DNA from: Mycolicibacterium palauense
Lineage (GTDB): Bacteria; Actinomycetota; Actinomycetes; Mycobacteriales; Mycobacteriaceae
NCBI RefSeq assembly: GCF_002592005.1
Contig: NZ_NVQF01000031.1
Coordinates: 1-63,636, forward strand
Reading direction: 5' to 3'
Length of the DNA stretch: 63,636 nt
Made by a program: the position numbers and the translations under genes. Below the pieces are notes generated by a model. It saw nothing but the letters and a program-made list of their open reading frames with translations. It had not been told where the DNA came from and searched no databases. Positions 41,145 through 53,816 of the stretch are shown piece after piece. How positions within the stretch are numbered: position 1 is the stretch's first letter; each line of letters begins with the position of its first letter.

Positions 41145-42194
41145 ATGACGGTGCTGGACCGCCTCGATACCGGGCTCGCAGCACGGATCCAGGACGGCCC
41201 CCAGGGCTACTGGGGGGTCGACGGCGACGAGGAATGGGCTGCCGAGATCAAACGGCTGGTCACGCTGCGCGGCGCCACCCTGCTCGCGCACAACTACCAG
41301 TTGCCGGCCATCCAGGACGTCGCCGACCACGTCGGGGACTCGCTGGCGCTGTCCCGGATCGCCGCGGAGGCGCCCGAGGACACCATCGTGTTCTGCGGTG
41401 TGCACTTCATGGCCGAGACCGCCAAGATCCTGTCCCCGGACAAGACGGTGCTGATCCCGGACCAGCGGGCGGGCTGCTCGCTGGCCGACTCGATCACCGC
41501 CGACGAACTGCGGGCCTGGAAGGACGAGCATCCCGACGCCGTCGTGGTCTCCTACGTCAACACCACCGCGGCGGTCAAGGCGCTGACCGACGTCTGCTGC
41601 ACCTCGTCGAACGCCGTGGAGGTCGTGGCGTCCATCCCCGAGGACCGCGAGGTGCTGTTCTGCCCCGACCAGTTCCTCGGTGCCCATGTGCGGCGGGTCA
41701 CCGGGCGCAAGAACCTGCACGTCTGGGCCGGCGAATGCCACGTCCACGCCGGGATCAACGGCGACGAGCTGGCCGAGCAGGCCCGCAGCCACCCCGACGC
41801 CGAGCTGTTCGTGCACCCCGAATGCGGCTGTGCCACCTCGGCCCTCTACCTGGCCGGTGAGGGTGCCGTCCCCGCCGACCGGGTCAAGATCCTGTCCACC
41901 GGCGGCATGCTCGACGAAGCGCGGCAGGCCGGGGCCACGGGTGTGCGCCAGGTGCTGGTGGCCACCGAGGTCGGGATGCTGCACCAGTTGCGCAGGGCCG
42001 CGCCGGATATCGACTTCCAGGCGGTCAACGACCGGGCGAGCTGCCGGTACATGAAGATGATCACCCCGGCGGCATTGCTGCGCTGCCTGATCGAGGGCGC
42101 CGACGAGGTGGACGTCGACCCGGAGACGGCGCGCCTGGCCCGGGCCAGCGTGCAACGGATGATCGGGATCGGTCAGCCCGGCGGCGGGGAATGA
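41145..42194 (+). CDS. nadA: quinolinate synthase
   Basis: 4Fe-4S enzyme condensing iminoaspartate with dihydroxyacetone phosphate to quinolinate. 349 residues; cluster cysteines are C111 (AGCSLAD), C198 (GECHVHAG) and C300 (RASCRYM). AAAGGAG precedes ATG 41145. First gene of nadABC, under the NrtR operator; its stop overlaps nadB (ATGA). Confidence 0.95.
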   Translation: MTVLDRLDTGLAARIQDGPQGYWGVDGDEEWAAEIKRLVTLRGATLLAHNYQLPAIQDVADHVGDSLALSRIAAEAPEDTIVFCGVHFMAETAKILSPDKTVLIPDQRAGCSLADSITADELRAWKDEHPDAVVVSYVNTTAAVKALTDVCCTSSNAVEVVASIPEDREVLFCPDQFLGAHVRRVTGRKNLHVWAGECHVHAGINGDELAEQARSHPDAELFVHPECGCATSALYLAGEGAVPADRVKILSTGGMLDEARQAGATGVRQVLVATEVGMLHQLRRAAPDIDFQAVNDRASCRYMKMITPAALLRCLIEGADEVDVDPETARLARASVQRMIGIGQPGGGE

Positions 42195-43813
42195 CCGCCG
42201 GGCCCGCCTGCGGTGGCGTCGGACGCTGGCAACAGCGCGCCGATGTCGTCGTGATCGGTACCGGCGTGGCCGGGCTGGCCGCCGGGCTGGCCGCCCACCG
42301 CGCCGGCAGCAAGGTCGTCGTGCTGAGCAAGGCCGGCGCCGGGCACGGATCCACGGCGACCTTCTACGCCCAGGGCGGGCTGGCGGTCGTGCTGCCGGAC
42401 ACCGACGACTCGATCGAGTCGCACGTGCAGGACACCCTGGCCGCCGGCGGCGGGCTCTGCGAGCCGGAGGCGGTTCGTTCCATCGTCGCCGACGGCTACC
42501 GCGCGGTCGTCCGGCTGGTCGCCGACGGCGCGCACTTCGACGAATCCACCCCCGGCCGGTGGGCACTGACCCGCGAGGGCGGGCACTCCCGGCGCCGCAT
42601 CATCCACGCCGGCGGTGACGCCACCGGCGCCGAGGTGCAGCGGGCCCTGGACGCCGCCGCGGCGACCCTCGACATCCGCCACGGCCATGCGGTCCTGCGG
42701 ATCCTGCGGGACACCAACGGGGTCACCGGTGTGCTCGTGCGCAGCAACGACGGCGAGGGGGTGATCCACGCGCCGTCGGTCATCCTGGCCACCGGAGGCC
42801 TGGGGCACCTCTACCGCGCCACCACCAACCCCGAGGGGTCCACCGGTGACGGCGTCGCGCTGGGGTTGTGGGCCGGTGCCGACGTCGCCGACATCGAGTT
42901 CGTCCAGTTCCATCCCACGATGCTCTATACCGGGCTCCATACCGGACCGGGAGCCGGCCGGCGGCCGTTGATCACCGAGGCCATCCGGGGCGAGGGCGGA
43001 CGGCTGATCGACGCCCGCGGGGACTCGGTCACCGCCGGGGTTCATCCCCTCGGCGACCTGGCCCCCCGTGACGTGGTGGCCGCCGCCATCGACGCCGGGC
43101 TCCAGCGCAGCGGCGACGAGTGCGTGTTCCTCGACGCCCGCGGCATCGCCGACTTCGGGGTGCGTTTCCCCACCGTCACCGCGTCCTGCCGCGCGGCCGG
43201 GATCGACCCGGCGCGGCAACCGATTCCGGTGGTGCCCGGGGCGCATTACAGCTGCGGGGGCGTGGTCACCGACGTGTCGGGCCGCACCCGGGTCGCCGGC
43301 CTGTTCGCCGCCGGTGAGGTCGCCAGGACCGGGATGCACGGCGCGAACCGGCTGGCCTCCAACAGCCTGCTGGAAGGGCTGGTCGTGGGTGAGCGTGCCG
43401 GCGGCGAGGCCGCCGCGCACGCGGTGGCCGCCGGCACCGTGCGGGCCCGGTTGCCCGAGGCGGTCGCGGGTGCCGCACTGGACCGTGCACGGCTGCAGGC
43501 GGCGATGTCGCGGCATGGTTCGGTGGTGCGCACCGGCCCGGGTCTGGCCGCGCTTTCCGACGCACTGGACGAGGCAACCACGGTGCGGGTCACGTCGCGG
43601 CGGGCCTTCGAGGACGTCGCCCTGACCCTGACGGCGCGGGCGCTCGCGGCGGCGGCCGCCGCGCGCACCGAGAGCCGCGGCTGCCACCACCGGGCCGACC
43701 ACACCGAAGCCGACCCGGCCCAGGCCCACAGCCGTACCGTGCGGCTGTGCGGGGACCGCGTCGAGGCCGGCGCGCGAGTCGAGGCGCCGGCCGTGCCGGC
43801 GGCGGTGTGTTGA
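42191..43813 (+). CDS. nadB: L-aspartate oxidase
   Basis: FAD enzyme oxidising aspartate to iminoaspartate for NadA. 540 residues: dinucleotide motif [41 protein letters not shown] and [22 protein letters not shown]. Overlaps nadA by four bases; nadC follows directly. Confidence 0.95.
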   Translation: MTAGPACGGVGRWQQRADVVVIGTGVAGLAAGLAAHRAGSKVVVLSKAGAGHGSTATFYAQGGLAVVLPDTDDSIESHVQDTLAAGGGLCEPEAVRSIVADGYRAVVRLVADGAHFDESTPGRWALTREGGHSRRRIIHAGGDATGAEVQRALDAAAATLDIRHGHAVLRILRDTNGVTGVLVRSNDGEGVIHAPSVILATGGLGHLYRATTNPEGSTGDGVALGLWAGADVADIEFVQFHPTMLYTGLHTGPGAGRRPLITEAIRGEGGRLIDARGDSVTAGVHPLGDLAPRDVVAAAIDAGLQRSGDECVFLDARGIADFGVRFPTVTASCRAAGIDPARQPIPVVPGAHYSCGGVVTDVSGRTRVAGLFAAGEVARTGMHGANRLASNSLLEGLVVGERAGGEAAAHAVAAGTVRARLPEAVAGAALDRARLQAAMSRHGSVVRTGPGLAALSDALDEATTVRVTSRRAFEDVALTLTARALAAAAAARTESRGCHHRADHTEADPAQAHSRTVRLCGDRVEAGARVEAPAVPAAVC

Positions 43814-43815
43814 CG

Positions 43816-44694
43816 ATGTCGCGGGCCACCCTGGACGACACGCTGCTCGCCGAGGCGCGCGCCACCATCGAACGCGCCCTCGAGGAGGACCTGCGCTACG
43901 GTCCCGACGTCACCACCGAGGCCACCGTGCCCGCCGCGTCGGTCAGCACCGCGGCGATGGTGACCCGGGCGGACGGTGTGGCCGCCGGTGTCGAGATCGC
44001 CCTGCTGGTGCTCGATGAGGTGGTCGGCCCCGGCGGCTACCGGGTACTGGGCCGTGCCGACGACGGCGACCGGTTGCGCCGCGGGGACTCGCTGTTGACC
44101 GTGGAGGCGCAGACCCGGGGACTGCTGACCGCCGAACGCACCATGCTCAACCTGGTCTGCCACCTGTCGGGGATCGCCACCACGACCGCGGCGTGGGTGG
44201 CCGCGGTCGAGGGCACCGCCGCCCGGATCCGCGACACCCGCAAGACGCTGCCCGGATTGCGGGCACTGCAGAAGTACGCGGTGCGCGTCGGTGGGGGATT
44301 CAACCATCGGATGGGGCTCGGCGACGCCGCCCTGATCAAGGACAACCACGTCGCGGCGGCGGGTTCGGTGGTCGCCGCACTGCGGGCGGTGCGCGCGGCC
44401 GCACCCGGGCTGCCGTGCGAGGTCGAGGTCGACTCCCTGGAAGAGCTCGACGACGTACTCTCCGAGGACCTCGGCGAACCCGGTGCGCTGGTGCTGCTGG
44501 ACAACTTCGCCATCTGGGAGACCCAGATCGCCGTGCAGCGCCGCGATACGCGCGCACCGGGGGTCAAGCTGGAATCCTCCGGCGGGCTCTCCCTGGAGAA
44601 TGCCGCTGGCTACGCCGGCACCGGCGTCGACTATCTGGCCGTCGGGGCACTCACCCATTCGGTGCGGGTGCTCGACATCGGCCTAGACATGTGA
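43816..44694 (+). CDS. nadC: nicotinate-nucleotide pyrophosphorylase
   Basis: Quinolinate phosphoribosyltransferase, last enzyme of the nadABC operon. 292 residues: DLRYGPDVTTEA, RTMLNLVCHLSGIAT, RDTRKTLPGLR, HRMGLGDAALIKDNH. ATG 43816 begins two bases after the nadB stop; TTG 43810 and GTG 43807 in frame are less likely. Confidence 0.95.
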   Translation: MSRATLDDTLLAEARATIERALEEDLRYGPDVTTEATVPAASVSTAAMVTRADGVAAGVEIALLVLDEVVGPGGYRVLGRADDGDRLRRGDSLLTVEAQTRGLLTAERTMLNLVCHLSGIATTTAAWVAAVEGTAARIRDTRKTLPGLRALQKYAVRVGGGFNHRMGLGDAALIKDNHVAAAGSVVAALRAVRAAAPGLPCEVEVDSLEELDDVLSEDLGEPGALVLLDNFAIWETQIAVQRRDTRAPGVKLESSGGLSLENAAGYAGTGVDYLAVGALTHSVRVLDIGLDM

Positions 44695-44725
44695 GACGTG
44701 TGAGGCACGTGAGGCCCGGGCGCCG

Positions 44726-45361
44726 TCACACCGCGGCGCCGCGGCGCACCAGGGATAGGATCACCGCCGCACCGGCGAACAGCCCCGAGAACGTCCGGCT
44801 CAGCAAAGTCTGCTGGCGCGGGGTGCGCAGCCAGCCCAGCAGCCGCGCGGCCAGCCCCGCGTAGGCACCCATAACCACCAGATCGACCACGACCATCGTC
44901 GCCCCGATCGCCAGGTACTGGGGCAGCAGCGGCGCCGCGGGCACCACGAACTGAGGCAGCACCGCCAGCAGGAAGACCAGCCCCTTGGGGTTGCTGACGT
45001 TCACCAGGGTGCCCCGGACCAGCATCGACCACCCGCCGGCGGGTTGTGCGCCGTGCATCCGGGCCCGCAGGTCGATGGCACCGTTGCGCCACTGCTGGAC
45101 CGCCAGGTAGACCAGGTAGCAGACCCCGAGCCACTTGATGATGGTGAAGGCCAGCGCCGAGCTGGCGACCACCGCGCCCAGCCCCACCGCGACCAGCAAC
45201 AGTTGCGTCATCAGCCCGATTTCGAGCCCGACGATGGCCCAGTAGCTACGGCGCAGACCGTGCGACAGGCCGGTGGCCATGGACAGAATGGCACCGGCGC
45301 CGGGCGACACGCTGATGGCGATCGCCGCGCCCAGAAAGGCCAACCACAGTTGCGGTTCCAT
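44726..45361 (-). CDS. LysE family exporter
   Basis: A 211-residue, six-helix membrane protein of the LysE/RhtB amino-acid exporter family: [25 protein letters not shown], and [20 protein letters not shown]. Substrate unknown. Convergent with nadC and divergent from hisD. ATG 45361 follows CACACT by six bases, a weak leaderless candidate. Confidence 0.85.
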   Translation of the reverse strand: MEPQLWLAFLGAAIAISVSPGAGAILSMATGLSHGLRRSYWAIVGLEIGLMTQLLLVAVGLGAVVASSALAFTIIKWLGVCYLVYLAVQQWRNGAIDLRARMHGAQPAGGWSMLVRGTLVNVSNPKGLVFLLAVLPQFVVPAAPLLPQYLAIGATMVVVDLVVMGAYAGLAARLLGWLRTPRQQTLLSRTFSGLFAGAAVILSLVRRGAAV

Positions 45362-45426
45362 CGCGGCAGTGTGCCAACCGGCGGCCTCGCAGCTCAAACG
45401 ATTTTTATTCGGCTGGACCGATCAGG

Positions 45427-45432
45427 GACAAT
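45427..45432 (+). promoter_or_regulatory. -10 hexamer GACAAT of the his operon
   Basis: GACAAT ends seven bases before ATG 45440. The same hexamer precedes trpE and the methyltransferase gene at 52146 at nearly the same distance. Confidence 0.45.
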
Positions 45433-45439
45433 TGCGGTG

Positions 45440-48523
<3,084 letters not shown>

Positions 48524-48527
<4 letters not shown>

Positions 48528-49147
48528 GCGCTGCCAGGAAGGTCGTCGTCCTCGACTACGGCTCGGGCAACCTGCGTTCGGCGCAGCGCGCGCTGGAACG
48601 GGTGGGGGCCGAGGTCGAGGTCACCGCCGACGCGGCGGCAGCGCTGGCGGCCGACGGACTGGTGGTTCCCGGCGTCGGCGCGTTCGAGGCGTGCATGACC
48701 GGGCTGCGCGGGATCGGCGGCGAGAAGATCATCGACGACAGGGTTCGCGCGGGCCGTCCGGTCCTGGGCGTGTGTGTGGGCATGCAGATTCTGTTCGCCC
48801 GCGGGGTGGAGTTCGGGGTGGAGTCGGTGGGCTGCGGACAGTGGCCCGGGTCGGTCACGCGCCTGCACGCCCCGGTGATCCCGCACATGGGGTGGAACGT
48901 CGTCGACTCCGCCCCGGGCAGCCTGCTGTTCAAGGGCATCAGCCCCGACACCCGGTTCTACTTCGTGCATTCCTACGCCGCGCGGAGCTGGGAGGGTGGT
49001 CCCGACGCGCTGCTGACGTGGGCCACCCACCACGAGCGCTTCCTGGCCGCCGTGGAGGACGGGCCGCTGTCGGCCACGCAATTTCATCCGGAGAAGAGCG
49101 GTGACGCGGGTGCGGCACTGCTCGCGAATTGGGTTGAGGGACTGTAA
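48524..49147 (+). CDS. hisH: imidazole glycerol phosphate synthase, glutaminase subunit
   Basis: Class I glutamine amidotransferase supplying ammonia to HisF. 207 residues; nucleophile C84 in LGVCVGMQ, His/Glu in [12 protein letters not shown] start overlapping hisB. Confidence 0.94.
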
Positions 49148-49149
49148 CT

Positions 49150-49917
49150 TTGAACGCTTCAGGCGCGAAGGTGCCATTGATCCTGCTGCCCGCGGTCGAC
49201 GTCGTCGACGGCAAGGCGGTGCGGCTGGTGCAGGGCAAGGCCGGCAGTGAGACCGAGTACGGGTCGGCGCTGGAGGCAGCCCTGGGCTGGCAGAGCGACG
49301 GCGCGCAGTGGATTCACCTGGTCGACCTCGACGCCGCCTTCGGTCGCGGCTCCAACCGGGAGTTGCTCGCCGAGGTCGTCGGCAAGCTCGACGTCGACGT
49401 CGAGCTGTCCGGCGGAATCCGCGATGACGAGTCCCTGACGGCGGCTCTGGCCACCGGGTGCGCCCGCGTCAACATCGGCACCGCGGCACTGGAGAACCCG
49501 CAGTGGTGTGCCCGGGCGATCGCCGAACACGGTGAGCGCGTCGCGGTCGGACTCGACGTGCAGATCGACCAGTCCAGGGCCGAGGGCACCCACCGGCTGC
49601 GTGGGCGCGGCTGGGAGAGCGACGGCGGGGATCTGTGGGAGGTGCTCGACCGCCTGGAACGTGAAGGCTGTTCCCGCTACGTGGTCACCGACGTCACCAA
49701 GGACGGCACCCTGACCGGCCCGAACCTGGAACTGCTCGACGCCGTCGCCCAGCGCGCCGACGCGCCGGTGATCGCCTCCGGCGGGGTCTCCAGCCTGGAC
49801 GACCTGCGGGCCATCGCCACGCTGACCGGCCGCGGGGTGGAGGGGGCGATCGTCGGGAAGGCCCTCTACGCAGGGCGTTTCACGCTGCCGCAGGCATTGT
49901 CCGCGGTCAGCGGGTAG
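49150..49917 (+). CDS. priA: phosphoribosyl isomerase A (HisA/TrpF bifunctional)
   Basis: (beta/alpha)8 isomerase that in actinobacteria serves both histidine (HisA) and tryptophan (TrpF) synthesis. ~255 residues; [56 protein letters not shown]. The window has trpE, trpC, trpB, trpA but no trpF, which fits the dual role. TTG 49150 has GAGGG nine bases upstream; GTG 49171 is an alternative closer to the M. tuberculosis start. Confidence 0.92.
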   Translation: MNASGAKVPLILLPAVDVVDGKAVRLVQGKAGSETEYGSALEAALGWQSDGAQWIHLVDLDAAFGRGSNRELLAEVVGKLDVDVELSGGIRDDESLTAALATGCARVNIGTAALENPQWCARAIAEHGERVAVGLDVQIDQSRAEGTHRLRGRGWESDGGDLWEVLDRLEREGCSRYVVTDVTKDGTLTGPNLELLDAVAQRADAPVIASGGVSSLDDLRAIATLTGRGVEGAIVGKALYAGRFTLPQALSAVSG

Positions 49918-49922
49918 GCGCG

Positions 49923-50738
49923 ATGATCGAGCCCGACCGGCTAGCCGAGCTGACGGCCATCGCCGCCGAGATCCTCGACGAGGCCTCCGAACCGTTCATC
50001 GCCGGTCACCGCGCCGACTCTGCGGTCCTCAAGAAGGGCAACGACTTCGCGACCGAGGTGGACCTGGCGATCGAGCGCCAGGTCGTCAAGGCACTCGCCG
50101 AGCGCACCGGAATCGGCGCGCACGGCGAGGAGTTCGGCGGGGAGCCGATCGATTCCGAGACCGTGTGGGTGCTGGATCCCATCGACGGAACCTTCAACTA
50201 CGCCGCCGGATCCCCGTTGGCCGCCATCCTGCTGGGGCTGCTCCACCGGGGTGAGCCGGTGCTGGGGCTGACGTGGCTGCCGTTCATGGGGCAGCGCTAC
50301 ACCGCGATGGCGGGTGGCCCGTTCCGGGCCAACGGGGTGGCCCTGCCGCCCCTGTCGTCGCCGCCACTGGCCGAAACCATCGTGGGGATACAGAATTTCA
50401 ACATCGATTCGCGCGGCCGCTTCCCCGGCCGGTACCGGGCCGCGGTGCTGGCCGAGCTGAGCCGGGAGTGCTCGCGCGTGCGGATGCACGGCGCCACCGG
50501 CATCGATCTGGCCTACGTCGGGGCGGGCATCCTGGGCGCGGCGATCAGCTTCGGCCACCATGTCTGGGACCACGCCGCCGGGGCCGCCCTGGTGCGGTCG
50601 GCCGGTGGCATCGTCACCGACCTGGGTGGCACCCCCTGGTCGCCGGAGTCGAGGTCGGTGCTGGCCGCCGCGCCCGGCGTGCACGAGCGGGTCCTGGAGA
50701 TCATCGCCGCAGTCGGAGCCCCGGAGGATTACCTGTGA
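49923..50738 (+). CDS. impA: inositol-monophosphatase family phosphatase
   Basis: 271-residue metal-dependent phosphatase with [15 protein letters not shown] and the WDHAAGAAL motif. M. tuberculosis ImpA (Rv1604) lies at this place between hisA and hisF. Whether it acts on inositol phosphate or histidinol phosphate is not decided by sequence; his-operon position leaves the second open. GTG of hisF overlaps its stop. Confidence 0.9.
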   Translation: MIEPDRLAELTAIAAEILDEASEPFIAGHRADSAVLKKGNDFATEVDLAIERQVVKALAERTGIGAHGEEFGGEPIDSETVWVLDPIDGTFNYAAGSPLAAILLGLLHRGEPVLGLTWLPFMGQRYTAMAGGPFRANGVALPPLSSPPLAETIVGIQNFNIDSRGRFPGRYRAAVLAELSRECSRVRMHGATGIDLAYVGAGILGAAISFGHHVWDHAAGAALVRSAGGIVTDLGGTPWSPESRSVLAAAPGVHERVLEIIAAVGAPEDYL

Positions 50739-51547
50739 CCACCCCTGCGAGCACCGCCTCGAACACCGCCGAAGTCGGGCTGGCCACCCGGGTCATCCCG
50801 TGCCTGGACGTCGACGACGGACGGGTGGTCAAGGGCGTGAACTTCGAGAACCTGCGTGACGCCGGGGATCCGGTGGAACTGGCCGCCTTCTACGACGCCG
50901 AGGGCGCCGACGAGCTGACCTTCCTGGACGTGACGGCGTCCTCGTCGGGCCGGGCGACCATGCTGGACGTGGTGCAGCGCACCGCCGAGCAGGTGTTCAT
51001 TCCGCTGACCGTCGGGGGCGGCATCCGGTCGGTCGACGATATCGACGTACTGCTGCGCGCGGGGGCCGACAAGGTCTCGGTCAACACCGCCGCCATCGCC
51101 CGGCCCGACCTGCTGGCCGAGATGTCGCGGGTGTTCGGTTCGCAGTGCATCGTGTTGTCCGTCGACGCCCGAACGGTGCCGGCGGGCTCGGCGCCGACCC
51201 CGTCGGGCTGGGAGGTCACTACCCACGGTGGGCGGCGCGGCACCGGCATCGACGCCGTCGAGTGGGCCACCCGGGGCGCCGAGCTGGGCGTGGGGGAGAT
51301 CCTGCTGAACTCGATGGATGCCGACGGCACCAAGGCGGGATTCGACCTGCCCATGCTGCGCGCGGTCCGCGCCGCCGTCGAGGTCCCGGTGATCGCCAGC
51401 GGCGGGGCCGGGGCGGTCGAGCACTTCGCCCCCGCGGTGGCGGCCGGGGCCGACGCGGTGCTGGCCGCCAGCGTGTTCCATTTCCGGGAGCTGACCATCG
51501 GCGAGGTGAAGGCGGCCATGGCGGCCGCGGGGGTCGTGGTGCGGTGA
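50735..51547 (+). CDS. hisF: imidazole glycerol phosphate synthase, cyclase subunit
   Basis: (beta/alpha)8 cyclase, 270 residues, partner of His[55 protein letters not shown] start overlapping impA with GGAGG upstream. Its stop codon opens the 24-bp repeat array before hisI. Confidence 0.95.
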   Translation: MTTPASTASNTAEVGLATRVIPCLDVDDGRVVKGVNFENLRDAGDPVELAAFYDAEGADELTFLDVTASSSGRATMLDVVQRTAEQVFIPLTVGGGIRSVDDIDVLLRAGADKVSVNTAAIARPDLLAEMSRVFGSQCIVLSVDARTVPAGSAPTPSGWEVTTHGGRRGTGIDAVEWATRGAELGVGEILLNSMDADGTKAGFDLPMLRAVRAAVEVPVIASGGAGAVEHFAPAVAAGADAVLAASVFHFRELTIGEVKAAMAAAGVVVR

Positions 51548-51663
51548 GCACCGGGGAGCAGGGTGCGGTGAGCACCGGGGAGCAGGGTGCGGTGAGCACC
51601 GGGGAGCAGGGTGCGGTGAGCACCGGGGAGCAGGGTGCGGTGAGCACCGGGGAGCAGGGTGCG
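51544..51663 (+). repeat. 24-bp tandem repeat x5 at the hisF/hisI junction
   Basis: Five identical units starting at 51544, 51568, 51592, 51616 and 51640. Each unit begins with GTG, contains GGGGAG followed by nine bases to the next GTG, and is in the hisI frame (repeat peptide VSTGEQGA). So there are six in-frame GTG codons, each of the last five with its own upstream Shine-Dalgarno-like element. Confidence 0.98.
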
Positions 51664-52029
51664 GTGACGCCGCTGGATCCGGCGATCGCGGCGCGGCTGA
51701 AGCGCAACTCCGAGGGACTGTTCACCGCAGTCGTACAGGAGCGCGGCAGCGGTGATGTCCTGATGGTGGCGTGGATGGACGACGCGGCGCTGGCCCGCAC
51801 ACTGCGGACGCGCGAGGCGACGTACTTCTCGAGATCCCGGGGCGAGCAGTGGATCAAGGGCGCCACCTCGGGACACACCCAGTACGTTCACGCGGTGCAG
51901 CTGGACTGCGACGGCGACGCGGTGCTGCTCCAGGTCGATCAGGTGGGCGGCGCCTGTCACACCGGGGACCACAGCTGTTTCGACGCCGACATGCTGCTGG
52001 CCTCCGAACCCGCCGATGACGCCGGATAG
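51544..52029 (+). CDS. hisI: phosphoribosyl-AMP cyclohydrolase
   Basis: Zinc enzyme opening the purine ring of PR-AMP. The conserved core starts at GTG 51664 ([15 protein letters not shown]), which matches the M. tuberculosis start and would give 121 residues; if translated from the first GTG (51544, overlapping hisF's stop) it is 161 residues with five STGEQGAV repeats in front. Motifs: [36 protein letters not shown] and zinc ligands in [12 protein letters not shown]. Its 3' end runs into a second tandem repeat. Confidence 0.93.
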   Translation: MSTGEQGAVSTGEQGAVSTGEQGAVSTGEQGAVSTGEQGAVTPLDPAIAARLKRNSEGLFTAVVQERGSGDVLMVAWMDDAALARTLRTREATYFSRSRGEQWIKGATSGHTQYVHAVQLDCDGDAVLLQVDQVGGACHTGDHSCFDADMLLASEPADDAG

Positions 52030-52085
52030 CCGGCTCGCCGATGACGCCCGTTAGCCGGCGCGCCGATGACGCCCGATAGCCGGCC
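52011..52085 (+). repeat. 25-bp tandem repeat x3 at the end of hisI
   Basis: Units at 52011-52035, 52036-52060 and 52061-52085, consensus CGCCGATGACGCCCGATAGC plus CGGCN, with a few substitutions. The first contains the hisI stop codon. Each unit has a GCCGGC palindrome and stops in frame. Confidence 0.9.
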
Positions 52086-52133
52086 CGCCGGCTGTGCCGC
52101 GTTTCGGTGCGCCGGTTTGTCGGTGGGCTCGGC

Positions 52134-52139
52134 GACAAT
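52134..52139 (+). promoter_or_regulatory. -10 hexamer GACAAT of the methyltransferase
   Basis: GACAAT then six bases then ATG 52146. Confidence 0.45.
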
Positions 52140-52145
52140 CGCGGC

Positions 52146-53816
52146 ATGACTGACTTCGCTCCGTGGTCGGCCGAGTGGGCTGCCGGTGACACGCCGCAGG
52201 CTCGCAAGGCGCGCGGAGCGTTCTTCACCCCGCCGGACATCGCGCGCTACATCGCCGAGTGGGCCATCCGCGGCCCCGGCGAGCGCGTGCTGGAACCCTC
52301 GTCGGGAGACGCGTCGTTTCTGGTTGCCGCCGCCGATCGGCTGCGCGGCCTCGGCAACACCCAACCCACCGTCGACGGCGTGGAGATCCATGCCCACAGT
52401 GCTCGGGCGGCGCGCCGGCGGGTCGCCGACGCGGGTGGCACCGCGCGCATCAAGGTCGGCGACTTCTTCGCCGAGCGACCGCGACCGCGGTACTCCGCGG
52501 TGATCGGCAATCCGCCCTACATCCGCTATCAGGAGTTCCGCGGTGAGAGCCGGGCCCGCTCCCTGCAGGCGGCGCTGAGCGCGGGTGTGGCGTTGTCGCG
52601 TCTGGCCTCCAGCTGGGCGGCGTTCACCGTGCATGCCGCGGCGTTTCTGGCCGACGGCGGCCGGCTGGGGCTGGTCCTGCCCGCGGAGCTGCTCAGCGTC
52701 AACTATGCCGGCTCGGTGCGCAGATTCCTCTTCGAGCGGTTCGCCACGGTGGACCTGGTGCTCTTCGACGAACAGGTCTTCCCCGGCGCCGAGGCCGACG
52801 TGGTGCTGCTGCTGGCCGACGGATTCAACGGCGGGCCCAGCGCGCACGCCACCATCCACCGGGCCGGCAACGCCGAGGGTTTGGATTCGGTTCTTGCACA
52901 ACATGTCTGGGTCCCGGGTGATCCGGCGGAGAAGTGGGTCAGCGGGCTGATCGGTGCCGGGCCCGCCGGGCACCTGCAGGCGCTCTCCAGCACGGGGGTC
53001 TTCACCGCTTTGGAGAACTGGGGTGACACCACGCTGGGCATGGTGACCGGCGCCAACCGGTATTTCGCGTTGTCGCGGCCGCGGATGGACGAGCTGGCCC
53101 TCGAACCCGCTGACGTGCTACGCCTGTCACCGCCGGGCAGTGCACATCTGCGCGGGCTGGCGTTGTCCGCGCCGGTGATGCACAGGCTGGAGCGTGCCGG
53201 CAAGGCGGTCTACCTCTTCCGCCCGGGGGAGCAGCCCTCCGCGGGGGCGCAGCGCTATATCGAGGCCGGGCACACCGCCGGGATCGACCAGGCCTATAAG
53301 TGCCGGATTCGCCGGCCTTGGTACCGGGTGCCGCTGCTCAAGCCCGCGGACCTGCTGCTGACCTGTATGAACGCCGACACCCCACGGCTGGTCGGCAACC
53401 CGGCCCGGGCCCATCACCTCAACTCCGTGCACGGGGTGTACCTGCACCCGGAGACCGCCGCGCTGGGGCGCGAGCTGCTGCCGGTGGCCGTGCTCAACTC
53501 GGCCACCGTGCTGCACGCCGAGCTTGCCGGGCGATCCTATGGTGGGGGCATCCTCAAACTCGAACCCCGCGAAGCCGACCGCTGGCTGGTGCCCTCGGTG
53601 CAACTGATCGCCGACCGGGCCGAGCCGTTGCGCGCCGCCCGCCGCCGGGTGGCCGCGCTGCTGCGGCGGGGTCGGCTGCTCGAGGCGGTCGACATGGTCG
53701 ACGACGCACTGGATCTGCCCCGCGAGCTGCGTTCCGGTCACGCCGTGCCGGCGTTGCGCTCGGCGCGCGAGGTGCTGGCGTCGCGGCGGATGGCGAGGTC
53801 GCGTGGCCGGCGCTGA
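52146..53816 (+). CDS. N6-adenine DNA methyltransferase, type II restriction-modification
   Basis: 556 residues: a SAM-binding region (RGAFFTPPDIARYI, VLEPSSGDASFL), and the amino-methyltransferase motif IV NPPYIRYQE, typical of gamma-class N6-adenine enzymes such as M.PaeR7I/Eco57I relatives. The C-terminal half (LRGLALS, RRPWYRVP, NATV-like LNSATVLHAELAGRSYGGG) resembles their target-recognition region. It is paired with a downstream gene that overlaps it by 14 bp and is probably the cognate endonuclease. Target sequence unknown. It is not part of the usual his-trp interval. Confidence 0.88.
   Translation: MTDFAPWSAEWAAGDTPQARKARGAFFTPPDIARYIAEWAIRGPGERVLEPSSGDASFLVAAADRLRGLGNTQPTVDGVEIHAHSARAARRRVADAGGTARIKVGDFFAERPRPRYSAVIGNPPYIRYQEFRGESRARSLQAALSAGVALSRLASSWAAFTVHAAAFLADGGRLGLVLPAELLSVNYAGSVRRFLFERFATVDLVLFDEQVFPGAEADVVLLLADGFNGGPSAHATIHRAGNAEGLDSVLAQHVWVPGDPAEKWVSGLIGAGPAGHLQALSSTGVFTALENWGDTTLGMVTGANRYFALSRPRMDELALEPADVLRLSPPGSAHLRGLALSAPVMHRLERAGKAVYLFRPGEQPSAGAQRYIEAGHTAGIDQAYKCRIRRPWYRVPLLKPADLLLTCMNADTPRLVGNPARAHHLNSVHGVYLHPETAALGRELLPVAVLNSATVLHAELAGRSYGGGILKLEPREADRWLVPSVQLIADRAEPLRAARRRVAALLRRGRLLEAVDMVDDALDLPRELRSGHAVPALRSAREVLASRRMARSRGRR

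Noticed and set aside
44698..44731. Terminator between nadC and the LysE gene
   Set aside because: GTGTGA/TCACAC arms are only 6 bp with a 22-base loop and no T-run.
51544..51663. CRISPR-like array
   Set aside because: Units are contiguous without spacers and coding; it is a minisatellite.
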